Shown here piece after piece: positions 9,571 to 19,011 of a stretch of 64,000 bases of DNA (positions are counted from its first letter, which is position 1; every line of letters begins with the position of its first letter). The DNA is from Proteus terrae. GTDB lineage: Bacteria > Pseudomonadota > Gammaproteobacteria > Enterobacterales > Enterobacteriaceae. The stretch is from the NCBI RefSeq assembly GCF_003144325.1, contig NZ_PENS01000009.1, forward strand, positions 62,001 to 126,000, given 5' to 3'. The translations under genes and the position numbers were made by a program. The notes beneath the pieces were generated by a model. It did not search any database and was not told the origin of the DNA. It saw only the letters and a list, made by a program, of their open reading frames with translations.

Positions 9571-10737
9571 ATGAAAATCACAATCTCCGGTACCGGCTAT
9601 GTCGGTCTATCTAACGGAATACTTCTTTCCCAAAACAACAAAGTCGTTGCGTTAGATATCAATAAAGAAAAAGTTGAATTACTTAACAAAAAAATCTCTC
9701 CAATTACCGATAAAGAAATTGAAGAGTTTTTAGCAACCAAAGAACTCGACTTTACGGCAACCTTAGATAAAGAATTCGCTTACAAAGATGCTGATTTCGT
9801 TATCATTGCAACACCAACCGATTATGATCCTAAAACAAATTACTTTAACACCTCTTCTGTAGAGTCTGTTATCCGTGATGTTTTAGCATATAATCCAAAC
9901 ACGACAATGATTATTAAATCAACCATTCCTGTTGGTTTTACCAAAGAAATGAGAGAGAAATATAATACGGATAATATTATTTTCTCACCAGAATTCTTAC
10001 GTGAAGGTCGTGCGCTTTACGATAACTTATACCCATCTCGTATTGTGATTGGTGAACAATCAGAAAGAGCACAAAAATTTTCTGACCTTTTACAACAAGG
10101 TGCACTGAAAAAAAATATTGATGTTCTGTTCACTGACTCTACAGAAGCAGAAGCCATCAAATTATTTGCGAATACTTATTTGGCACTACGTGTTGCTTAC
10201 TTTAATGAGCTTGATAGTTATGCAGAATCTTACGGCTTGAACTCAAAACAAATCATCGAGGGCGTCTGTTTAGATCCGCGTATTGGTAACCATTATAATA
10301 ATCCATCATTCGGTTATGGCGGTTATTGCTTACCAAAAGACACTAAACAACTATTAGCAAACTATGATTCTGTTCCTAATAATATTATTAGTGCCATCGT
10401 TGAAGCTAACCGCACACGTAAAGACTTTATTGCAGACTCAATTATCGCTAAATCACCAAAAATCGTGGGTGTTTATCGTTTAATTATGAAGTCTGGTTCT
10501 GATAATTTCCGTTCTTCTTCTATCCAAGGCATTATGAAACGCATTAAAGCCAAAGGAATTGAAGTGGTAATTTATGAGCCAGAGATGAAAGAAGAAACCT
10601 TCTTTAATTCAAAATTAGTTCGTGATTTAAATGAATTTAAATCAATCTCTGATGTCATTATTACCAATAGAATGTCATCAGTACTAAACGACGTTGAAGA
10701 AAAAGTTTATACTCGTGACCTCTTTGGTAACGACTAA
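9571..10737 (+). CDS. ugd: UDP-glucose 6-dehydrogenase
   Basis: This 388-residue enzyme oxidises UDP-glucose to UDP-glucuronate in two NAD-dependent steps. It shows the N-terminal GTGYVG dinucleotide motif (residues 7-12), the family block [22 protein letters not shown] and the catalytic cysteine at residue 253 in GGYCLPKDT. The length matches the enterobacterial Ugd family. UDP-glucuronate feeds uronic acids in O-antigen and core, and the aminoarabinose modification of lipid A that underlies polymyxin resistance in Proteus. It sits between the variable O-antigen genes and trmL and has composition closer to the core genome, so it probably marks the conserved edge of the locus. Confidence 0.95.
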   Translation: MKITISGTGYVGLSNGILLSQNNKVVALDINKEKVELLNKKISPITDKEIEEFLATKELDFTATLDKEFAYKDADFVIIATPTDYDPKTNYFNTSSVESVIRDVLAYNPNTTMIIKSTIPVGFTKEMREKYNTDNIIFSPEFLREGRALYDNLYPSRIVIGEQSERAQKFSDLLQQGALKKNIDVLFTDSTEAEAIKLFANTYLALRVAYFNELDSYAESYGLNSKQIIEGVCLDPRIGNHYNNPSFGYGGYCLPKDTKQLLANYDSVPNNIISAIVEANRTRKDFIADSIIAKSPKIVGVYRLIMKSGSDNFRSSSIQGIMKRIKAKGIEVVIYEPEMKEETFFNSKLVRDLNEFKSISDVIITNRMSSVLNDVEEKVYTRDLFGND

Positions 10738-10748
10738 ATCTATTTTAT

Positions 10749-11252
10749 ATGCTCAATATCGTCTTATTTGAACCCGAAATTCCACCGAATACGGGTAATA
10801 TTATCCGCCTGTGTGCTAATACAGGCTTTCATCTTCATCTAATCCAACCATTGGGTTTTACTTGGGATGATAAACGTCTACGTCGTGCAGGGCTTGATTA
10901 TCGTGAGTTTGCTGATATTAAGCAGCATCACGATTACTACGCTTTTTTAGAAAGTGAAGGTTTAAACCCTGATAATGCACAATCACCGACAGGTGCACGA
11001 GTATTTGCGTTAACGACAAAAGGAACACCAGCACATAGCAATGTTAGCTATCAAGATGGAGATTATCTCCTTTTTGGACCTGAAACTCGTGGTTTACCGC
11101 CCTATGTGTTGGATAATATGCCAACACAGCAGAAAATCAGAGTTCCAATGCTTGCTGATAGCCGTAGCATGAACCTGTCAAATACTGTGGCTGTTGTGGT
11201 TTTTGAAGCATGGCGCCAACTTGGTTATCCTGGTGCGTTATTAAAAGATTGA
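10749..11252 (+). CDS. trmL: tRNA (cytidine/uridine-34-2'-O)-methyltransferase TrmL
   Basis: This 167-residue SPOUT-class enzyme methylates the wobble ribose of tRNA-Leu. It starts [20 protein letters not shown], nearly identical to the E. coli protein, and ends with the knot motifs [11 protein letters not shown] and [16 protein letters not shown] that bind S-adenosylmethionine. It is a few residues longer than E. coli TrmL. It lies 11 bases after ugd and is followed by an intrinsic terminator. In Proteus this gene is a conserved flank of the O-antigen locus. Confidence 0.95.
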   Translation: MLNIVLFEPEIPPNTGNIIRLCANTGFHLHLIQPLGFTWDDKRLRRAGLDYREFADIKQHHDYYAFLESEGLNPDNAQSPTGARVFALTTKGTPAHSNVSYQDGDYLLFGPETRGLPPYVLDNMPTQQKIRVPMLADSRSMNLSNTVAVVVFEAWRQLGYPGALLKD

Positions 11253-11275
11253 TTTACTATTAGTCAATAATTTTT

Positions 11276-11311
11276 AAAGCGTTTTATCTTTCTCTAGATA
11301 AACGCTTTTTT
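11276..11311 (+). terminator. Intrinsic terminator after trmL
   Basis: The arms AAAGCGTTTTATCT (11276-11289) and AGATAAACGCTTT (11296-11308) pair with one bulged base, and the stem runs straight into a T tract. This is a strong rho-independent terminator for the ugd-trmL unit. Confidence 0.85.
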
Positions 11312-11363
11312 ATTACATAAAATTTGATTAACTTACCTAAAAACAATGGCCAAAGGCTATAAA

Positions 11364-12341
11364 ATGCATAATGTAACCTTATCATTTAAATATTCTCATC
11401 ATATTAGTCAGTATATATATGGATTCTTGCTTTTAAAAAAGTATAACATTATAAAAATATCAAATATAAATAATAATATTACTGGTGCTCAGCATATATT
11501 AAGGGCCAATGTTGATGGAAAAAAAATAGTTTATGACGCAAATGATGGTGATCATATTGAAAGAAATTTTTTTTCTATTCCTGATTATGATTGGTGTGAT
11601 TTATATTTTAAAAGAAGTTACTCTGAAAAACTTGCTAACAAATTTCCAAAATGTAGGCCTCTTGGATTTAACTATGAAATAAAACCCGTATATGGAGTAG
11701 TGGATAATTTATTGGGAAACATTCGGAGAATATTGGGTAAAGAAATTGTAAGGCATTATGACCTCGAAACCATACCAAAAGTATCAAACAATCCCAGAGT
11801 TTTATTTTTAACCCGATTATGGGAACCAGAAGTTATTTCTGAAGACTCTAGCTGTATAGAAATAGAAAAATATAATGAAATAAAAAAACTCAATAGATTT
11901 AGAATTGATGCTTTAAATATGTTAAATGAGAATTTTAAAGAAATATCTACTATTGGTATTAATGATATTGAGTATTCTAGAAAAATTGCTCCTAATTTTA
12001 TTTTACCTAAAACACAAACTCATCGCAGACATTTTATTAATATGATGAAAAATCATGAAATATGTATTACATCAACTGGTTTACATCAATCCACGGGATG
12101 GCGATTTGGGGAGTTTGTTGCATCTTCACGGGCTATAATATCGGAACCTTTAGAATATATCGTTCCAGGAGATTTTAATAATTATCTTCCATTTGAAAAT
12201 GTAGAAGAATTATACCAATCTGTTAATAACCTCGTGAATGATAAAGAACTTAGGTATGAAATGATGGAAAAAAACTATAATTATTATAATAATTATTTAA
12301 AACCTGATAGATTAATTTTAAATACTCTATTTTCTATCTAA
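11364..12341 (+). CDS. Glycosyltransferase-like protein of unknown specificity
   Basis: This protein of about 325 residues has no motif that I can assign firmly. A C-terminal stretch (TSTGLHQSTGWRFGEFVASS then EPLEYIVPGDF) resembles the nucleotide-binding half of GT-B glycosyltransferases. The start at 11364 is preferred because AAAGG lies 7 bases upstream; an in-frame ATG at 11346 has no ribosome site. It is very AT-rich, like the O-antigen genes, but stands alone after the trmL terminator and converges on the acetyltransferase gene. It may be a late addition that decorates the O-antigen or core. The glycosyltransferase role is inference. Confidence 0.6.
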   Translation: MHNVTLSFKYSHHISQYIYGFLLLKKYNIIKISNINNNITGAQHILRANVDGKKIVYDANDGDHIERNFFSIPDYDWCDLYFKRSYSEKLANKFPKCRPLGFNYEIKPVYGVVDNLLGNIRRILGKEIVRHYDLETIPKVSNNPRVLFLTRLWEPEVISEDSSCIEIEKYNEIKKLNRFRIDALNMLNENFKEISTIGINDIEYSRKIAPNFILPKTQTHRRHFINMMKNHEICITSTGLHQSTGWRFGEFVASSRAIISEPLEYIVPGDFNNYLPFENVEELYQSVNNLVNDKELRYEMMEKNYNYYNNYLKPDRLILNTLFSI

Positions 12342-12348
12342 CTTGAAT

Positions 12349-12367
12349 AGGTACTATTAAAGTACCT
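12349..12367. terminator. Small inverted repeat between convergent genes
   Basis: The arms AGGTACT and AGTACCT pair over 7 bp with a 5-base loop. It lies between the stop of the glycosyltransferase-like gene and the stop of the acetyltransferase gene, so a weak bidirectional terminator is possible; the T tract is poor. Confidence 0.3.
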
Positions 12368-12912
12368 TAATTTATATTTACTACTATCTTATTAATATAC
12401 CTACACCCTTCCCCCACATCCTTTAATACCAATGCGTGAGCACCAATCACAGCGTTATCACCTATTTCTATCTCTCCGCCGATAATCGAAGAATTACAGC
12501 CAATATAAACATGGTTGCCAACTCGAATATCTGCTTTGCCATCTTTTTCTTTTACTCCAATGGTGACACCTTGCATTAACGTCACATTCTCACCTAGTTG
12601 ACAGTAATTAGTCAGTACGATCCCTATGGGATGTGGTAATGAAAGGCCTTTACCTATGCGTGTTCTTAGTGAGATATCGTTGCAGTATTTACGATTATTT
12701 TTAGCACCGATACGAATACCCAGTTTTTTAAGAAAACGATTTTTAGAGAAATAAAAGAATTGGGCGACACGCCACCAAAAAAGATAACGCGAACGCTGGC
12801 AGAAAAAGACGCGATGAAAAAGTCTTATCCAACTAAAAGGCTTGTTATCACCGATATATTCAGCATGTAAACAAGCCTTCAGCTCAGAGAGTGTAACTTC
12901 AGTTAATGCCAT
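12367..12912 (-). CDS. Hexapeptide-repeat acetyltransferase (CysE-like), odd C-terminus
   Basis: This 181-residue protein has left-handed beta-helix hexapeptide repeats (IGVKEKDGKADIRVGNHVYIGCNSSI and following) like serine acetyltransferases and sugar O-acetyltransferases. The catalytic-type stretch LPHPIGIVLTN is present, with a PIGIV block in place of the HATGIV of true CysE. Family members usually end with a GNPAK-type segment; here the chain ends in the AT-rich tail RYINKIVVNIN, as if the 3' end had been replaced. Its start shares one base with the cysE stop, so it is co-translated with cysE. It may O-acetylate a surface sugar rather than serine; that is inferred. Confidence 0.75.
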   Translation of the reverse strand: MALTEVTLSELKACLHAEYIGDNKPFSWIRLFHRVFFCQRSRYLFWWRVAQFFYFSKNRFLKKLGIRIGAKNNRKYCNDISLRTRIGKGLSLPHPIGIVLTNYCQLGENVTLMQGVTIGVKEKDGKADIRVGNHVYIGCNSSIIGGEIEIGDNAVIGAHALVLKDVGEGCRYINKIVVNIN

Positions 12913-13733
12913 TAAATGCCATCACCGCATTCAAAACCAGGCACCACACCATTAAAGTGTTGATCCATATCGAGTGAAGGCTTGTCACTCGTCGGCTTAC
13001 CGACAATACGGGCTGGAACACCGGCAACCGTGGTATGAGCAGGAACTTCATGTAATACCACAGAGCCAGCACCAATCTTGGCACCACGGCCAATCTCAAT
13101 ATTACCGAGTATTTTAGCACCTGCGCCAATCATTACACCTTCGCGTACTTTAGGGTGGCGATCGCCACAGGTTTTACCTGTTCCCCCTAAAGTGACGGAT
13201 TGTAAGATCGAAACATCGTTCTCTACGATAGCGGTTTCACCAATCACAATACCTGTTGCGTGATCAAGCATAATGCCATGACCAATGCGAGCGGCGGGAT
13301 GAATATCAACCCCAAAAGTCACAGAAATCTGGTTTTGTAGGTAAATAGCAAGTGCTTTACGATCTTGCCCCCATAGCCAATGCGCTATGCGATAAGCTTG
13401 TAAGGCATGAAAACCTTTTAGATAAAGCAGAGGTGTGGAGTACTTATCAACTGCGGGATCGCGTAGACGAACGGCTGAAATATCATAAGCTGCTGATTCA
13501 ATCATAGAATTATCACTACGATATGCTTCTTCAACAATCTCACGAACAGCAATCGCAGGCATAGTCTGGGTTGCCAGCTTGTTCGCCAGCATATAGCTTA
13601 AGGCACTGCCTAAGTTTTCATGCTTGAGTAATGTCGCATGGAAGAAACTCGCCAAAATCGGCTCGCAATCTGCCAAACATCTTGCTTCATCTTTAATATG
13701 ATCCCAGACTCTTTTTAGTTCTTCTAGCGACAT
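12912..13733 (-). CDS. cysE: Serine O-acetyltransferase CysE
   Basis: This enzyme makes O-acetylserine from serine and acetyl-CoA, the first step of cysteine synthesis. It closely matches the E. coli protein throughout, including ALSYMLANKLA, RDPAVDKYSTPLLYLKGFHALQ and the hexapeptide core LDHATGIVIGETA with the catalytic Asp-His pair. The start at 13733 (MSLEELKRVW) is chosen because it aligns with the E. coli N-terminus and gives 273 residues; an ATG four codons upstream (13745) is possible. It ends with the feedback-sensitive C-terminal tail. It lies 86 bases after gpsA and leads into the CysE-like gene. Confidence 0.95.
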   Translation of the reverse strand: MSLEELKRVWDHIKDEARCLADCEPILASFFHATLLKHENLGSALSYMLANKLATQTMPAIAVREIVEEAYRSDNSMIESAAYDISAVRLRDPAVDKYSTPLLYLKGFHALQAYRIAHWLWGQDRKALAIYLQNQISVTFGVDIHPAARIGHGIMLDHATGIVIGETAIVENDVSILQSVTLGGTGKTCGDRHPKVREGVMIGAGAKILGNIEIGRGAKIGAGSVVLHEVPAHTTVAGVPARIVGKPTSDKPSLDMDQHFNGVVPGFECGDGI

Positions 13734-13819
13734 ACTCACTCTCATTCTTTTTACATTGAAGCCTAAGTAAAAACTTAGGCTTCTTATGTTTAAAACAGAA
13801 ATAAATAACTAAAATAGAC

Positions 13820-14836
13820 TTAGAAAAGATTGCTGTCTATCTCATCTTTCGTTGCACGGCCTAATAAAGATAATGCCGCTTCTTTGGCGTCTTTATGCTG
13901 GTATAAAATTTGGTAGATCTGCTCTGTGATAGGCATTTCAACACCGACTTGTTCGGCCAATGCACGAACTTCTTTGGTATTGCGATAGCCTTCAACGACC
14001 TGTCCTATTTTTTCTTGGGCAGTATCAACATCAAAGCCTTGACCTAGCATCATGCCAAATCGACGATTACGAGATTGGTTATCGGTACAAGTTAAAACTA
14101 AATCACCTAAACCCGCCATTCCCATAAAAGTAGCTGCATCTGCGCCTAATGCTTTACCCAAGCGGCTCATCTCGGCAAGTCCACGGGTGATCAGCGCTGT
14201 ACGCGCATTCGCACCAAAACCCATACCATCAGACATACCCGCACCAATCGCAATCACGTTTTTTACTGCGCCACCTAATTGCACACCGATAAAGTCAGGG
14301 TTTTTATAAACACGGAAACTTTTGCCACAATGGAAAAGCTGTTGAAGCTCTTCAGAGAACGTATTATCCGTTGATGCCACAGAAATCGCAGTAGGCAAAC
14401 CAGCGGCAAGCTCTTTAGCAAAAGTAGGGCCTGATAAAACTGCTAGCGGGATTTCATTACCTAATACTTCACGCGCTACATCTTGCAACAAGCGACCAGT
14501 ATGTGCCTCAAGTCCTTTTGTCGCCCAAACAACACGTGCATCCTGACGTAAAAAGGGTTTGATCTGTTGTAATACATCACCAAAAACATGGCTTGGGATC
14601 ACAACAAGAATATTACGGCTGGCTTCAATGGCTTTTTGCAAAGAAGCTTCCATGTATAAACTATCAGGAAAGGAAACATCGGGCAGAAATGCCTGATTAC
14701 AGCGAGCTTGTTCTAACGCAGCAACATGCTCAGGATCATGACCCCAAAGTACGACATCATGACCATTGCGCGCTAAGGTAATCGCTAAAGCGGTGCCGTA
14801 TGAACCGGCACCGATAACTGTCATAGAAGCGTTCAT
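13820..14836 (-). CDS. gpsA: Glycerol-3-phosphate dehydrogenase [NAD(P)+]
   Basis: This 338-residue cytoplasmic enzyme reduces dihydroxyacetone phosphate to sn-glycerol-3-phosphate for phospholipid synthesis. It shows the dinucleotide motif [10 protein letters not shown] near the N-terminus, the [10 protein letters not shown] block and the family signature [28 protein letters not shown] with its catalytic lysine. Its start ATG overlaps the secB stop (TAATG), so it is translationally coupled to secB as in E. coli. Confidence 0.96.
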   Translation of the reverse strand: MNASMTVIGAGSYGTALAITLARNGHDVVLWGHDPEHVAALEQARCNQAFLPDVSFPDSLYMEASLQKAIEASRNILVVIPSHVFGDVLQQIKPFLRQDARVVWATKGLEAHTGRLLQDVAREVLGNEIPLAVLSGPTFAKELAAGLPTAISVASTDNTFSEELQQLFHCGKSFRVYKNPDFIGVQLGGAVKNVIAIGAGMSDGMGFGANARTALITRGLAEMSRLGKALGADAATFMGMAGLGDLVLTCTDNQSRNRRFGMMLGQGFDVDTAQEKIGQVVEGYRNTKEVRALAEQVGVEMPITEQIYQILYQHKDAKEAALSLLGRATKDEIDSNLF

Positions 14837-15306
14837 TAAGCTTCTTCAGCCCCTTCATTAGCACCATCAGTTTGTTGCTGTTGTAAATAGTTCATAAACA
14901 ACGCATCAAAGTTAACAGGTGCTAAGTTCAGTTGTGGGAAAGTACCACGGCTAACTAAGTTAGTGATACATTCACGAGCGTAAGGGAACAGAACGTTAGG
15001 GCAATATGCACCTAAGCAATGTGCCAGTTGAGTGCCTTCGATACCTTCAACGGTAAAGATACCTGCTTGTTGAACTTCACACAGGAATGCTGTTTCGTTA
15101 TCCATTGTTGCGGTTACAGTAACGCGCAAAATAACTTCATATACGTTTTCAGCTAAAGTATTAGAAGAAGTATCCAGATCTAATTTAACTTCTGGTTGCC
15201 ACTCTTTTTGGAAAACTTGTGGGGCATTAGGCGCTTCAAAAGAGATATCTTTTGTATAGATACGTTGAATTTGAAAAGTCATCTCTTGGTTTTGCTGTTC
15301 TGACAT
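14836..15306 (-). CDS. secB: Protein-export chaperone SecB
   Basis: This 156-residue cytoplasmic chaperone holds precursor proteins unfolded and delivers them to SecA. The N-terminal [13 protein letters not shown]-like block (here [13 protein letters not shown]), [13 protein letters not shown] and [19 protein letters not shown] are hallmarks of enterobacterial SecB. The C-terminal tail is acidic. It is expressed with gpsA and cysE. In E. coli grxC lies between yibN and secB; here only 69 bases separate them and grxC is absent. Confidence 0.96.
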   Translation of the reverse strand: MSEQQNQEMTFQIQRIYTKDISFEAPNAPQVFQKEWQPEVKLDLDTSSNTLAENVYEVILRVTVTATMDNETAFLCEVQQAGIFTVEGIEGTQLAHCLGAYCPNVLFPYARECITNLVSRGTFPQLNLAPVNFDALFMNYLQQQQTDGANEGAEEA

Positions 15307-15375
15307 AATAATCTTACCTTTTTATATCCTTATTAATTGAATAGCAGTAAGTATAGAACTCAATCTGCCCGCTCG

Positions 15376-15813
15376 TTACTTTTTACCTTTAGCCAGTGGT
15401 AAATTCTCACCACTCCAGCCTGAAAGACCATCTTTTAAGATAAAGACTTTTTCAAAACCGAGTTTAATTAGGCTTTCTGCAGGTTTTGCACCTTCAATAC
15501 CTGATGGTGACACAACAATAACTGGCTGTGATTTATATTTCTCCAGCTCAGCAATATTATTATTTTTGATTTCAGAAGGCGTTAAATTGATAGAATCAAT
15601 GATGTGTCCTTTACGGAATTCATCACGGCTACGGATATCAACACACACCGCATTCTCTTTGTTTATCAAAGAAATCGCTTCTGTACGGGAAATATTTTTC
15701 GTCTTAGAAAAAAGCCCTTTAAAGGTCAATACAATGACCGCCACCAGCAACGCTACCCAAACAAAGCTTAACAGGGTGTGCCGGTTGAAAAATTGCATTA
15801 CTTCTTGCAGCAT
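15376..15813 (-). CDS. yibN: Membrane-anchored rhodanese-like protein YibN
   Basis: This protein of about 145 residues has one N-terminal membrane segment ([15 protein letters not shown]) followed by a rhodanese fold with [19 protein letters not shown]. The active-site loop reads SPSGIEG where active rhodaneses have a cysteine, so it is probably not a sulfurtransferase. E. coli YibN shows the same lack. The start at 15813 (MLQEVMQF) is chosen from the E. coli alignment; an ATG three codons upstream (15822) is possible. It sits upstream of secB on the same strand. Its role is unknown. Confidence 0.88.
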   Translation of the reverse strand: MLQEVMQFFNRHTLLSFVWVALLVAVIVLTFKGLFSKTKNISRTEAISLINKENAVCVDIRSRDEFRKGHIIDSINLTPSEIKNNNIAELEKYKSQPVIVVSPSGIEGAKPAESLIKLGFEKVFILKDGLSGWSGENLPLAKGKK

Positions 15814-15822
15814 AGGATGCAA

Positions 15823-16172
15823 TCACTCTCGTTGGTTAAAAATAGTATCAAAGAGCCAAAGTATACCTTTGTCATGGCGCAATTACAGCCTATTCCTGCT
15901 TTTCTCTTTCTATTTTTGCGGAAAGTTTCTCAACAATCATTTTTTTTATTGACGGATTTATGTACCATTAGCGTCGGTTCCGTGAAAAATGATGAATTGA
16001 AAAGGCCTTACCTTTTTACTCTACAGGAACTCTCTTCAGGCAAGCTATTAATAAATCAGCATCCCTAATAGTGGCTACTTACGTATAAAATCTCCCATAT
16101 TACGTAAGATTTATACCTGTCTGAGATACAACAACTATCTGTTATTTATTTAAAAGTATTGAGAACACGAGC
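15823..16172. other. Divergent intergenic region between yibN and rimO
   Basis: No gene with convincing support is seen; open frames here have no ribosome site or recognisable sequence. The stretch should carry promoters for yibN (leftward) and rimO (rightward). An imperfect inverted repeat lies at about 16083-16116. Confidence 0.45.
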
Positions 16173-17501
16173 ATGTCGCAAACAAATCAAGTGCCTAAAA
16201 TTGGATTCGTTTCATTAGGTTGTCCTAAAAATTTAGTGGACTCTGAACGTATCCTAACCGAACTGCGTACAGAAGGTTATCAAGTTGTTCCTACCTATAA
16301 TGATGCTGATTTAGTCATCGTCAACACCTGTGGGTTTATTGACAGCGCAGTACAAGAATCGCTAGAAGCGATTGGTGAAGCACTCGATGAAAACGGTAAA
16401 GTCATTGTTACTGGCTGTTTAGGTGCAAAAGAGAACCAAATTCGTGAAGTGCACCCTAAAGTACTTGAAATCACGGGACCTCATAGTTACGAACAAGTTT
16501 TATCTCATATTCATCACTATGTGCCAAAACCTGATCACAACCCTTTTCTCAGCCTTGTTCCTGAACAGGGTGTAAAATTAACGCCTCGTCATTACGCGTA
16601 TTTAAAAATCTCTGAAGGTTGTAATCACCGTTGTACTTTCTGCATCATCCCATCAATGCGAGGTGATTTAGACAGTCGTCCAATTGGTGAAGTCTTAGGT
16701 GAAGCTAAAAGATTAGTTAATGCAGGAGTAAAAGAGTTACTTGTTATCTCTCAAGATACTTCTGCTTATGGTGTTGATACTAAACATCAAACGGGTTTTT
16801 GGGATGGAATGCCAGTCAAAACCAGTATGGTCAGTTTATGTGAGCAACTGGCAAAACTAGGTATTTGGGTGCGCTTACATTATGTTTATCCATATCCACA
16901 TGTTGATGATGTCATTCCTTTAATGGCAGAAGGTAAAATTTTACCTTATTTAGATATTCCACTTCAGCATGCCAGCCCTAAAATTTTAAAACTGATGAAA
17001 CGCCCAGGTGCTGTTGAGCGTACATTAGAGCGAGTAAAACGCTGGCGTGAAATTTGCCCGGAATTAACCTTACGTTCTACCTTTATTGTTGGTTTCCCGG
17101 GTGAAACAGAAGAAGATTTCCAAATGCTATTGGATTTCCTCAGCGAAGCTCGCCTTGATCGCGTAGGTTGCTTTAAATACAGCCCTGTTGATGGTGCGAA
17201 AGCAAATGAATTAGCCGATCAAGTACCTGAAGAAGTGAAAGAAGAGCGTTATCATCGCTTTATGCAATTACAGCAGCAAATTTCGACTGAACGCCTGCAA
17301 GAGAAAATCGGCAAAGTATTGCTTGTTATGATTGATGAAGTGGATGAGGAAGGTGCAATTGGCCGTAGTATGGCCGATGCGCCTGAGATTGATGGTGCCG
17401 TTTACCTCAATGAGCAATTTGATGTAGAACCGGGACAAATCGTTCGTGTTCTTATTGAACATGCAGACGAATATGATCTTTGGGGTACTATCGTCGAATA
17501 A
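16173..17501 (+). CDS. rimO: Ribosomal protein S12 methylthiotransferase RimO
   Basis: This 442-residue radical-SAM enzyme adds a methylthio group to Asp89 of ribosomal protein S12. It has the UPF0004 domain at the N-terminus ([19 protein letters not shown], with two more cluster cysteines in NTCGF and TGCLGA). The radical-SAM motif CNHRCTFC is in the middle and a TRAM domain lies at the C-terminus ([21 protein letters not shown]). It is very close to the E. coli protein in sequence and length. In E. coli, gpmI occupies this place before envC, so the order differs here. Confidence 0.96.
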   Translation: MSQTNQVPKIGFVSLGCPKNLVDSERILTELRTEGYQVVPTYNDADLVIVNTCGFIDSAVQESLEAIGEALDENGKVIVTGCLGAKENQIREVHPKVLEITGPHSYEQVLSHIHHYVPKPDHNPFLSLVPEQGVKLTPRHYAYLKISEGCNHRCTFCIIPSMRGDLDSRPIGEVLGEAKRLVNAGVKELLVISQDTSAYGVDTKHQTGFWDGMPVKTSMVSLCEQLAKLGIWVRLHYVYPYPHVDDVIPLMAEGKILPYLDIPLQHASPKILKLMKRPGAVERTLERVKRWREICPELTLRSTFIVGFPGETEEDFQMLLDFLSEARLDRVGCFKYSPVDGAKANELADQVPEEVKEERYHRFMQLQQQISTERLQEKIGKVLLVMIDEVDEEGAIGRSMADAPEIDGAVYLNEQFDVEPGQIVRVLIEHADEYDLWGTIVE

Positions 17502-17512
17502 TCTCTCTCGTG

Positions 17513-17558
17513 GACAGCGTGATATTCTATTGCGCTGTCACACAGGATCCCTCTTTTT
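17513..17558 (+). terminator. Weak terminator candidate after rimO
   Basis: A 7-bp stem (GACAGCG at 17513-17519 with CGCTGTC at 17533-17539) is followed 13 bases later by a run of six T. The distance from stem to T run is larger than usual. Confidence 0.3.
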
Positions 17559-17716
17559 TCCTCTCTCCTATTATTATTGCTTTATAATCTCTTATTAATT
17601 GAATAGATTACCTGTTAGGTATTATCTGAAATTTCGGCTTTATTTCGTGTTAGCTGGTCAGTTGTTTGGTGGCATGGAATAATCTTACAAACTGTTATGA
17701 AAGGTACGTTGGTCAG

Positions 17717-19009
17717 ATGGCAAAGAAAATGGATCTTCAAAAAAAAACACATCCGTCTTATCGTGTATTTTCTTTACCGTTAATCACGTTGCTTATTAGC
17801 ACCTCTCTTTTTTCTGCCCCTCCTGTTTTTGCTAACACATTAACGGATAACCGCAATCAGCTAAAAGATCTACAAACCACGATTGCAGAAAAAGAAAAAC
17901 AGGTTCAAGAACAACAAAAACAACGCACGGCCCTTCTTAGTCAATTAAAAACACAAGAAACTCAAATTTCTAGTGCAGGTCGAGCTGTGCATGAAACCCA
18001 AAATCGCCTACAAACATTGGGTAAAGAGATAAAAACCATTACCTCAAATATTGCTCGCTTACAAAAACAGTATCAGTCACAGCAAGAGTTATTAGCGCGT
18101 CAAATGGATGCTGCGTATCGCCAAGGTAAACACCAAGGTATTGAGCTCTTATTTCGTGGCGAAGAAGGTCAGCGTGAAGAGCGTATCTTAGCGTATTACA
18201 GCTATATTAATGATGCTCGCAAAGAAACAATGGCGGAGCTTGCTCAAACATCAAAAGAGCTAGAAGCAGAAAAAGCAACGCAGCAAGCAAAACAGAATGA
18301 GCAAAAGCAGGTTCTCACTAAACAACAGCAAGAAAAACAAAAACTCGATAATGCATTAGCTGCTCGACAAAAAACGCTAACCCAACTTGAATCAACTTTA
18401 AAAGCAGATCAGAAAAACTTAGCCACCATGCGAGCTAATGAAGCTCAATTAAGAAATAAAATTGCTCAAGCTGAACGAGAAGCCAAAGCACGAGCAGAAC
18501 GTGAAGCCCGAGAAGCAGCACGGATTGTAGCCAAACAACGAGAAGCCCAACAGCGTGGTTCAACCTATAAACCAACAGCTGAAGAGCAATCATTAATGTC
18601 ACGTACTGGTGGTTTAGGTAAACCTGCGGGACAAGCTATTTGGCCTATCAGGGGCTCTTTATTACACCGTTTTGGTGAGTCTATTTCTGGCTCTGGCGAA
18701 TTACGCTGGAAAGGAATTGTGATACCAGCAGCACAAGGTACGGAAGTAAAAGCCATTGCTGATGGACGTGTATTATTAGCAGATTGGCTTCAAGGTTATG
18801 GTTTGGTCGTCGTGGTTGAACATGGTAAAGGTGATATGAGCCTTTATGGTTATAACCAAAGCGCTTTAGTGAATGTTGGTCAACAGGTTAAAGCAGGCCA
18901 ATCTATCGCTTTAGTTGGTAACAGTGGTGGACAAGAACGTTCAGCACTCTATTTTGAAATTAGACGTCAAGGAAAAGCAGTGAACCCTGTTCCTTGGCTT
19001 GGGAGGTAG
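17717..19009 (+). CDS. envC: Murein hydrolase activator EnvC
   Basis: EnvC is a periplasmic division protein that activates the amidases AmiA and AmiB at the septum and is itself recruited by FtsEX. The protein (about 430 residues from ATG 17717) has a signal peptide with a likely cut after VFA. A long coiled coil rich in Gln, Lys and Glu follows, ending in RAEREAREAARIVAKQREAQ. The C-terminal LytM domain (GLGKPAGQAIWPIRGSLLHRFG to the end) is degenerate. The end NPVPWLGR matches E. coli. The start is chosen over an upstream ATG (17666) to place the signal peptide near the N-terminus; ATG 17729 is also possible. It is followed at once by yibQ. Confidence 0.93.
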   Translation: MAKKMDLQKKTHPSYRVFSLPLITLLISTSLFSAPPVFANTLTDNRNQLKDLQTTIAEKEKQVQEQQKQRTALLSQLKTQETQISSAGRAVHETQNRLQTLGKEIKTITSNIARLQKQYQSQQELLARQMDAAYRQGKHQGIELLFRGEEGQREERILAYYSYINDARKETMAELAQTSKELEAEKATQQAKQNEQKQVLTKQQQEKQKLDNALAARQKTLTQLESTLKADQKNLATMRANEAQLRNKIAQAEREAKARAEREAREAARIVAKQREAQQRGSTYKPTAEEQSLMSRTGGLGKPAGQAIWPIRGSLLHRFGESISGSGELRWKGIVIPAAQGTEVKAIADGRVLLADWLQGYGLVVVVEHGKGDMSLYGYNQSALVNVGQQVKAGQSIALVGNSGGQERSALYFEIRRQGKAVNPVPWLGR

Positions 19010-19011
19010 GT

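Noticed and set aside
15376-15813. YibN as an active rhodanese
   Set aside because: The active-site loop has serine where the catalytic cysteine should be.
15778-16068. Open frame of 96 codons on the + strand over the yibN start and the intergenic region
   Set aside because: It overlaps the conserved yibN N-terminus, has no ribosome site and no protein-like composition.
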